A stretch of DNA of 35,685 bases from Bifidobacterium breve. Its GTDB lineage: Bacteria > Actinomycetota > Actinomycetes > S36-B12. The DNA is taken from contig CAMDKQ010000007.1 in NCBI GenBank assembly GCA_945901095.1, positions 1-35,685 on the forward strand, given 5' to 3'. The notes under the pieces were generated by a model that was not told the DNA's origin, did not search any database, and worked only from the letters and a program-made list of their open reading frames with translations. Position numbers and translations under genes: made by a program. Of the stretch, positions 29,485 through 35,685 are shown in pieces (the first letter of the stretch is position 1; each line of letters begins with the position of its first letter).

Positions 29485-31077
29485 ATGAGTCGTCCAGATG
29501 GATTCCACGTGTTTGACACGACCTTGCGCGATGGCGCCCAGCGGGAGGGCATCTCGTTCTCGGTCCACGACAAGCTTGCCGTTGCACGGCTTCTTGACGA
29601 GTACGGGGTCGGATTCATTGAGGGCGGCTGGCCGGGTGCGATGCCGAAGGACACTGAGTTTTTCGCGAGGGCGCAGTCCGAGTTGACCCTGCGCAACGCC
29701 CAACTCGTGGCATTCGGTGCCACCCGTAAGGCGGGCGTGAAGGTAGAGGAGGACCTTCAGGTACGAGCGCTGCTGGACTCGGGGGCGCCGGTGGTGACGC
29801 TCGTGGCGAAGTCCGATGTTAGGCATGTCTTGGAGGCGCTGAAGACCACGCTGGACGAGAACGTCGCGATGGTGAGTGACACTGTGCGGTTCATCGTTGG
29901 CGAAGGCCGGCGCGTATTCGTCGACATGGAGCACTTCTTCGACGGCTACAAGCACGATCCCGACTACGGGGTCCGACTGCTCGTCGCGGCATTCGAGGCG
30001 GGTGCCAGCGTCGGCGTCCTCTGCGATACGAACGGCGGCATGCTTCCGAGTGGTATCCATGCGACGGTCAACGATGTCCGTGAGCGTTCCGGCGTCCGGA
30101 TCGGGATTCACTGCCAAAACGACACGGGCTGCGCGGTCGCGAACACGATCTCGGCGGTTGAGGCCGGTGCCACCCATGTTCAGTGCACCGCCAATGGCTA
30201 TGGGGAGCGCACGGGCAACGCCGACCTGTTCCCGGTTGTTGCGAATCTCGAACTCAAGCTCGGCATTGAGTGCCTACCGGAGGGCAATCTGCGAGAGACC
30301 GTCCGGGTATCGCATGCGATCGCCGAGATCACGAACATCGCGCCCGATACCCATCAGGCCTATGCCGGCGTCTCGTCATTCGCGCACAAGGCGGGGCTCC
30401 ATGCGAGCGCCCTAAAGGTGAATGCCGAGCTTTACAACCACATTGACCCGGCACTCGTCGGCGGCAACCAGCGGGTCCTCATCACAGAGATGGCTGGTCG
30501 GGCATCTGTTGAGCTCAAGGGACGCGAGCTTGGCTACGACCTCTCCGAGGACCCAGAGCTCCTCACGAGGGTCGTTGAGCAGGTGAAGGAACTCGAGTCC
30601 AAGGGGTGGACGTTTGAGGCGGCTGATGCGTCGTTCGAACTTCTGCTTCGCGGGGAGGATGGCCTCGCCAAGGCGTTCGAGGTCGAGTCCTGGCGCACTA
30701 TCGTCGAGCAGTTGCCCGACGGTGCAGTGAAGAGCGAGGCGACGGTCAAGGTCTACGCAGGCGGCGAGCGCATTATCTCGACGGCCGAAGGGAACGGGCC
30801 GGTGAATGCGCTGGACAAAGCCTTGCGCGCCGCGGTCATGCAGATCTACCCGGAGCTCGAGGCCCTGAGGCTGGTCGACTACAAGGTTCGAATCCTTGAG
30901 GGCGCAACGGGAACGGGAGCGGTCACTCGAGTCCTCGTCGGCACGACCGATGGCACGAGCGAATGGTCCACCGTTGGAGTCCACGAGAATGTCATCGCGG
31001 CGTCTTGGCGAGCGCTCGAGGATGCAGTGATGTTCGGGCTGCTGAGGAATAAGCGTGCGTCCGAGGAGCCTGCCTGA
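29485..31077 (+). CDS. cimA: Citramalate synthase
   Basis: 530 aa from ATG 29485; FDTTLRDGAQREGISFSVHDKLAVARLLDEYGVGFIEGGWPGAMPKDTEFF, LCDTNGGMLP, GIHCQNDTGCAVAN. Confidence 0.93.
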   Translation: MSRPDGFHVFDTTLRDGAQREGISFSVHDKLAVARLLDEYGVGFIEGGWPGAMPKDTEFFARAQSELTLRNAQLVAFGATRKAGVKVEEDLQVRALLDSGAPVVTLVAKSDVRHVLEALKTTLDENVAMVSDTVRFIVGEGRRVFVDMEHFFDGYKHDPDYGVRLLVAAFEAGASVGVLCDTNGGMLPSGIHATVNDVRERSGVRIGIHCQNDTGCAVANTISAVEAGATHVQCTANGYGERTGNADLFPVVANLELKLGIECLPEGNLRETVRVSHAIAEITNIAPDTHQAYAGVSSFAHKAGLHASALKVNAELYNHIDPALVGGNQRVLITEMAGRASVELKGRELGYDLSEDPELLTRVVEQVKELESKGWTFEAADASFELLLRGEDGLAKAFEVESWRTIVEQLPDGAVKSEATVKVYAGGERIISTAEGNGPVNALDKALRAAVMQIYPELEALRLVDYKVRILEGATGTGAVTRVLVGTTDGTSEWSTVGVHENVIAASWRALEDAVMFGLLRNKRASEEPA

Positions 31078-31082
31078 GTCGA

Positions 31083-31095
31083 TAGGCTCCGCTCG
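31083..31095 (+). promoter_or_regulatory. -10-like TAGGCT six nt upstream of the FAA hydrolase GTG start
   Basis: TAGGCT-ccgctc-GTG. Confidence 0.5.
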
Positions 31096-31886
31096 TGCGT
31101 ATTTGCCGAGTTTCTGTTGATGGCGACCTGTTCTTTGCCCTCATCGAGGGGTTGTCGGACGCAGGGGAGATCGGTGAGGGCACCCTCGTTGCACTGCTTG
31201 ATGGTCACCCGTTCGGCGAACTGGCCCCAGAGGGACGCATCCTGAAGGCGTCCGATGTGCGATTCATCGCCCCGGTGCTGCCGAGCAAGATCATCGCCGT
31301 CGGGCGCAATTACGCGGCCCATGCAAAGGAAATGGGGAACGAGGTTCCCGTGTCCCCGATGATCTTCCTCAAGCCGAGTACCTCGATCATCGGCCCGGGT
31401 GAGCCCATCGCTCTCCCCTGGCAGTCCGAACAGGTCGAGCACGAGGCTGAACTCGCCGTGGTGATCGGCAGGCTCTGCAGTGACGTGCCGGTTGACCGCG
31501 TGCCCGAGGTCATCCTCGGCTACACATGCGCCAATGACGTGACCGCTCGCGACCTGCAGAAATCCGATGGTCAGTGGGGCCGGGCTAAGGGTTTCGACAC
31601 GTTCTGCCCCCTCGGGCCCTGGATCGCGACCGATCTCGAGGCCGACGCTGCTTCGATTGCCTGTCACGTGAATGGCGAGGTCAGGCAGGAGGGCTCGACA
31701 GGTGACATGGTGTTCGACGTAGCCGAACTGGTGTCGTGGATAAGTTCGGTGATGACCCTGTTGCCGGGGGATGTCATCCTTACAGGCACCCCGGCTGGAG
31801 TGGGCCCGATTCGGGCCGGAGATGAGGTATCAGTGACGATCGCAGGTGTGGGGACGTTGACGAATCCGGTGATTGACCGTGGCTGA
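31095..31886 (+). CDS. Fumarylacetoacetate hydrolase family protein
   Basis: 263 aa; [72 protein letters not shown]. Confidence 0.93.
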   Translation: MRICRVSVDGDLFFALIEGLSDAGEIGEGTLVALLDGHPFGELAPEGRILKASDVRFIAPVLPSKIIAVGRNYAAHAKEMGNEVPVSPMIFLKPSTSIIGPGEPIALPWQSEQVEHEAELAVVIGRLCSDVPVDRVPEVILGYTCANDVTARDLQKSDGQWGRAKGFDTFCPLGPWIATDLEADAASIACHVNGEVRQEGSTGDMVFDVAELVSWISSVMTLLPGDVILTGTPAGVGPIRAGDEVSVTIAGVGTLTNPVIDRG

Positions 31887-33378
31887 CGCAACCGGGGCAG
31901 GGGAACGGGTTCGCGTCCGATTCTGCCCATCGCCTACTGGCAACCCGCACGTCGGGATGATTCGCACCGCTCTGTTCAACTGGGCCTTTGCGCGTCACAT
32001 GCAGGGGACCTTTGTCTTCCGTATCGAGGACACCGATTCGGCCCGCGACAGTGAGGAGTCCTACGACGCCCTCCTCGATGCGCTGCGCTGGTTGGGCCTC
32101 ACCTGGGATGAGGGCCCCGAGGTGGGGGGTGCCCACGGTCCCTACCGACAGTCCCAACGGCTCGACATCTATGCGGACGTCGCTGCGCGACTGCGTGATG
32201 CAGGCTATGCCTACGCGTGCTACTGCTCCCAGTCCGAACTCGAGGAGCGACGCGACCTCGCCAAGGCGGAGGGCCGAACACCGGGATATGACGGGCAGTG
32301 CCGGGATCTCACGGACACCGAGGCTGCTGCCTATATCGCCGAGGGCCGCGACTTCGTCCTTCGATTCAAGATGCCGGACCGCGACTGCACCTGGGATGAC
32401 CTCGTCCGGGGTGAGATCACCTTCGGCAAGGAGCACGTACCCGACTACGTGCTCGTCCGCGGGAATGGCGAGCCGCTCTATACGCTCGTAAACCCGGTTG
32501 ACGATGCGCTCATGCGGATCACGCACGTGCTGCGCGGCGAGGACCTACTGTCGTCGACGCCGCGCCAGATTGCCCTCTACGAAGCCCTCGCCGCCATCGG
32601 AGTGAGCGATGGCACGACGCCTCGATTCGGACATCTGCCCTATGTCATGGGGGAGGGGAACCGAAAGCTTTCGAAGCGTGATCCCGAGTCGGCGCTGCAG
32701 ATGTACCGGGATCACGGCTACCTGCCAGAGGCGTTGCTCAACTACCTCGCTCTGCTCGGCTGGTCGATGGGCGACGACCAGGAATTCTTTAGCAAGGAGC
32801 AGATGGCCGAGCGCTTCACCTTGAACCGGGTGAATCCCAACCCGGCCAGGTTCGACCTGAAGAAGTGCACGGCCATCAACGGCGATTGGATCCGCGCCCT
32901 AGGTGACGATGACCTGATCGATCGAATCGTGCCCTTCCTCGTGGAGGCACACGTCATCGACTACCCGCCGACCGCTGGCCAGCGGGGTGTCCTTCGGGCG
33001 GCTGTGCCGCTCGTTCAGGAGCGGATGGAAACCCTGAGCCAATCGGCCGGAATGCTCGCTTTCCTCCTGGTGCCGAACGAGCGTTTCGAGATGGACGTCA
33101 CTGACGCGCAGGCCGTGCTCTCACCTGAGTCCACCGTGGTGATCGATGCCGCGGTAGCGGCACTCAACGGCCTTGATGCGTGGACGACAGCTGGCATCGA
33201 GGAGGCCCTTCGCACCGCGCTCATCGATGGCCTCTCGCTGAAGCCCAAGGTAGCCTTCGGTCCCGTGCGCGTTGCCGTGACTGGGCGCCGGGTGTCGCCC
33301 CCGCTCTTTGAGTCGATAGAGATCCTTGGCAAGGAGGTCACGATCGCCAGACTTGGAGCGGCTCGCCGGACGATCTAG
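31873..33378 (+). CDS. gltX: Glutamyl-tRNA synthetase
   Basis: 501 aa; [22 protein letters not shown] (HIGH-type), [16 protein letters not shown]; start may be GTG 31879. Confidence 0.96.
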   Translation: MTVADATGAGERVRVRFCPSPTGNPHVGMIRTALFNWAFARHMQGTFVFRIEDTDSARDSEESYDALLDALRWLGLTWDEGPEVGGAHGPYRQSQRLDIYADVAARLRDAGYAYACYCSQSELEERRDLAKAEGRTPGYDGQCRDLTDTEAAAYIAEGRDFVLRFKMPDRDCTWDDLVRGEITFGKEHVPDYVLVRGNGEPLYTLVNPVDDALMRITHVLRGEDLLSSTPRQIALYEALAAIGVSDGTTPRFGHLPYVMGEGNRKLSKRDPESALQMYRDHGYLPEALLNYLALLGWSMGDDQEFFSKEQMAERFTLNRVNPNPARFDLKKCTAINGDWIRALGDDDLIDRIVPFLVEAHVIDYPPTAGQRGVLRAAVPLVQERMETLSQSAGMLAFLLVPNERFEMDVTDAQAVLSPESTVVIDAAVAALNGLDAWTTAGIEEALRTALIDGLSLKPKVAFGPVRVAVTGRRVSPPLFESIEILGKEVTIARLGAARRTI

Positions 33379-33467
33379 GTGTCCCCTCTAGTCCACCGGC
33401 GCCGAGTAATCGGGGTGAACCAGGGACGCAAGATTGAGCCAAGCATGTGGTTGCTGCATGTGAGTTT

Positions 33468-33510
33468 TAGGGCATGGGGTCATCGGTAGCCCTGCTGATT
33501 CTGGTGTCAA
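33468..33510 (+). other. Possible decayed tRNA-Gln 5' half
   Basis: TAGGGCA TG GGG TCATCGGTAG CCC T GCTGA TTCTGGT GTCAA: D-arm-like stem and CTG anticodon-loop-like segment, but no T-arm and no 3' acceptor strand. Confidence 0.25.
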
Positions 33511-33649
33511 GCCCGTACCATCAGCCCCGAGTACCACACGCATAACGCATGCAGCGCAAGGACTATTCCCGCAGTCCCGCGTGTAAAAACTTTGTCACCG
33601 GCTGTCACCGGTCTCCCCATGGCGAACGGTGATGACGGGAGTTCAGTAA

Positions 33650-34700
33650 TGGCATATGCAGTGAAGCGTGCCGGTGGGTACGCAGGGTATTACCGGGCCC
33701 TCCCGGCGGATGAGTACCCCGCGATCAGCACCCTGGGTCCCGGGCTCTATCCGTCGAGCAGTGGCTGGTCGACGTTCGCGGGCTCATGCCGCCCACGATC
33801 ATTCATTACGAGAACGAGATCCGCAACCACGTCCTGCCGCTCATCGGCCACCTGCCGGTGGCGTCGCTCATGAAGCGGAAGATGACGGAGATGTTCGAGA
33901 TGCTGGAGCGGCAGGGGCTGGGCGCGCACACGCGGATCCAGTGCAAGTGCGCGGTCGGGCGGTCGCTGCGACCGCTGGTCCCAGACCTGCTCCCGTTCAA
34001 CCAGACCCACGGGATCATCATCGACTCGCCGCCCGGGGAACCGTTCCGTCTGCTCACCCGGAGGACTTCGCGAAGATCTGGGCGCACCTGTAACAGGAGG
34101 AGGGGCGCTGTTCGCGGCGATCCTCGTCTCGACCGGAGCGCGCTACGGGGAGGCCGCGGAGATCCGGGTAAGGGACGTGAACTTCCGGACCAACGAGTTC
34201 TCGATCAGTCGCAGGCTGGTCCAGATGGGCGGCAAGAACAACGACGGGTCGCGGTTCGCCGTCTTCGACGAGACCAAGGCCGGGAAGAAGTACGGGCGTA
34301 CGATCGTGCTTCCACAGCAGGTCGCGGACGACCTGCGCCAATGGATCGAGGGCAACGGGCTGACCGAGTTCGCCCTCATCTTCCCGCCGAGGCTCATCGC
34401 AACCGAGAAGCGGGCGGTCGACCTCGGCAGGACCGGCAAGTCGTTCACGTCAGCCGGTCGCACCTACCACCACGGCACCCCCTACGGGGACACCGGCAGC
34501 GGGTGCCGCTGCGCGCAATGCCTGCTCACCGGCCACACGGCCGACGACCACTGGCGAGACATCTGGTACGCGGCGTGTGATGCGTCCGGCATCGGGTGGC
34601 GCCCGAGGATCCACAACTGCGGGCATGCCAGGTATCGACTCTCTGTGGCGTCCGTCGGGGCAGGAACACGGGTCGTGGGATTGCCCGTTGCCGGATAGCT
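33650..34700 (+). pseudogene. Tyrosine recombinase/integrase, frameshifted remnant
   Basis: Pieces in three frames: VEQWLVDVRGLMPPTIIHYENEIRNHVLPLIGHLPVASL; SAHPEDFAKIWAHL; ALFAAILVSTGARYGEAAEIRVRDVNF...; degenerate HxLRH (IHNCGHA). Confidence 0.8.
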
Positions 34701-34914
34701 GTGATTAGCATCGCGGAGGACGATTCCGCGCATCCCGGTGAGGAGCGGGGTGACGTTTGCAACTTCGACCGCGTGCAGGTGCCGGTCTGCGGACACTGGC
34801 CCGGGTTCACCCGCCGATTCAACGGCGCGCGTGACCCACCTCGCCACTAAGAGCGACAACACCGACAGCATCCACATCCTGCGGGCGGACTGGGGTCTGC
34901 AGGGCGATCGTATG

Positions 34915-35440
34915 GACGGCTCGCCGCCGACGACCTTGACCATGTCGATGTCTGCGTACTGCTTGGCGACGTCCTTGCGACCGAACCCGTATTCCTTGGA
35001 GGAGTCGATGAGGAAGCCCGCGATCATGGTGTCTGCGTTCGACCCGACCGGAATGCCACCGATGTACTTGGCGACGCTGCCGAGGTCGAAGGACAGGTTG
35101 TGTCCGACCTTGAGGATCGACGGGTCAAGAAGCAGCAGCTTGGGTGCCTTGAACACCTGCGTACGACTCAACTGTGCGGGGGCAGGAGTGGACATCTTGA
35201 CCTCGTTTGCTGTGAGGGTCGAGTAGTCGGACGGCCGCAGCGGGAGGCCCTTGGCTTCGCGGATCTTCCCGGAGTCCTTGAGAGGGTACTTGGACTCGAT
35301 GTAGTCACCGTTGAGGTGGCCCATGGGGATGACGAATGATTGAGTGGAGGAGGCGACGCTGATCCACACGACGGTGTTGCGCCACGTATCGAGCCGGGTT
35401 TCACTGTGGGAGTCGAACGCCGGGAACGGTGAGATCGTTG
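34915..35440 (-). pseudogene. Fragment of phage-like DNA polymerase I 3'-5' exonuclease domain
   Basis: LDTWRNTVVWISVASSTQSFVIPMGHLNGDYIESKYPL ... LLLDPSILKVGHNLSFDLGSVAKYIGGIPVGSNADTMIAGFLIDSSKEYGFGRKDVAKQY; polymerase domain absent. Confidence 0.65.
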
Positions 35441-35604
35441 CTGTAGGCGACGCCGACGACACGCCCGCCGCGGCGAAGGAAGGCTGCGGTGCGGTGCAGC
35501 GTGCCGCAGACGGAGCGACCATCCTCGAGGCTGACAACTAGTGGTCTGTCTTTGAATTGATCTGGCGGTTTAGTGTGGCGCGGTCTCGTTGGACTGTTTC
35601 GATG

Positions 35605-35685
35605 ACGGCGGTCGCGGTACGCGAGCCACTTGGTGATCTCGGGGGTCTTGTGGGCGGAGAGGTTGCCCGTGATGACGTGGACGGC
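35605..35685 (-). pseudogene. IS630-family-like transposase fragment running off the window edge
   Basis: minus strand AVHVITGNLSAHKTPEITKWLA resembles the NLSxHKT region of IS630 transposases; downstream conserved region missing. Confidence 0.55.

Noticed and set aside
29152-31077. 641-aa ORF start for cimA at 29152
   Set aside because: The upstream part runs through ilvE in another frame and through the attenuator; ATG 29485 with GAAAGG upstream is the plausible start.
31095-33378. FAA hydrolase-gltX adjacency as an unusual linkage
   Set aside because: To my knowledge this gene order is common in actinobacteria, so it is not notable here.
33593-33612. 10-bp tandem repeat TGTCACCGGC/TGTCACCGGT before the integrase remnant
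   Set aside because: Only two short copies; no spacer pattern of a CRISPR and no evidence for an attachment core.
34482-35537. 351-aa minus-strand ORF as an intact gene
   Set aside because: Only the middle resembles PolA exonuclease; both ends are low-similarity and overlap the integrase remnant antisense, so it is treated as a fragment.

Overview
35.7 kb actinobacterial-type chromosomal window (high GC, many GTG starts, tightly packed genes) in three parts. (1) ~1-14.6 kb: an accessory catabolic cluster with IolE-like, SDR, stand-alone lipoyl carrier, three Gfo/Idh proteins, two amidohydrolases, a fused E1 alpha-beta 2-oxoacid dehydrogenase, an APH-type kinase, SMP-30, a dimethylformamidase-like large subunit, VOC and a D-2-hydroxyacid dehydrogenase. 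(2) ~14.6-33.4 kb: branched-chain amino acid genes ilvB-ilvN-ilvC-serA, leuA, leuB, ilvE, cimA, plus EamA, a heterodimeric ABC exporter, a PPOX protein, FAA hydrolase and gltX. (3) ~33.4-35.7 kb: decayed mobile DNA, comprising a frameshifted tyrosine integrase, a phage-like PolA 3'-5' exonuclease fragment and the edge of an IS630-type transposase. The strongest finding is a set of three unannotated leader-peptide attenuators whose codons match the pathway branch they precede: ilvB ([12 protein letters not shown]; Leu-Val-Val-Ile), leuA (MTRALLLRCRGEA; Leu-Leu-Leu) and cimA (MHYITIIIS; four Ile). Each is followed by or overlaps an intrinsic-terminator-like hairpin, and each appears to start at or very near the inferred transcription start. 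All calls were made by eye from the sequence; no searches or folding programs were run.
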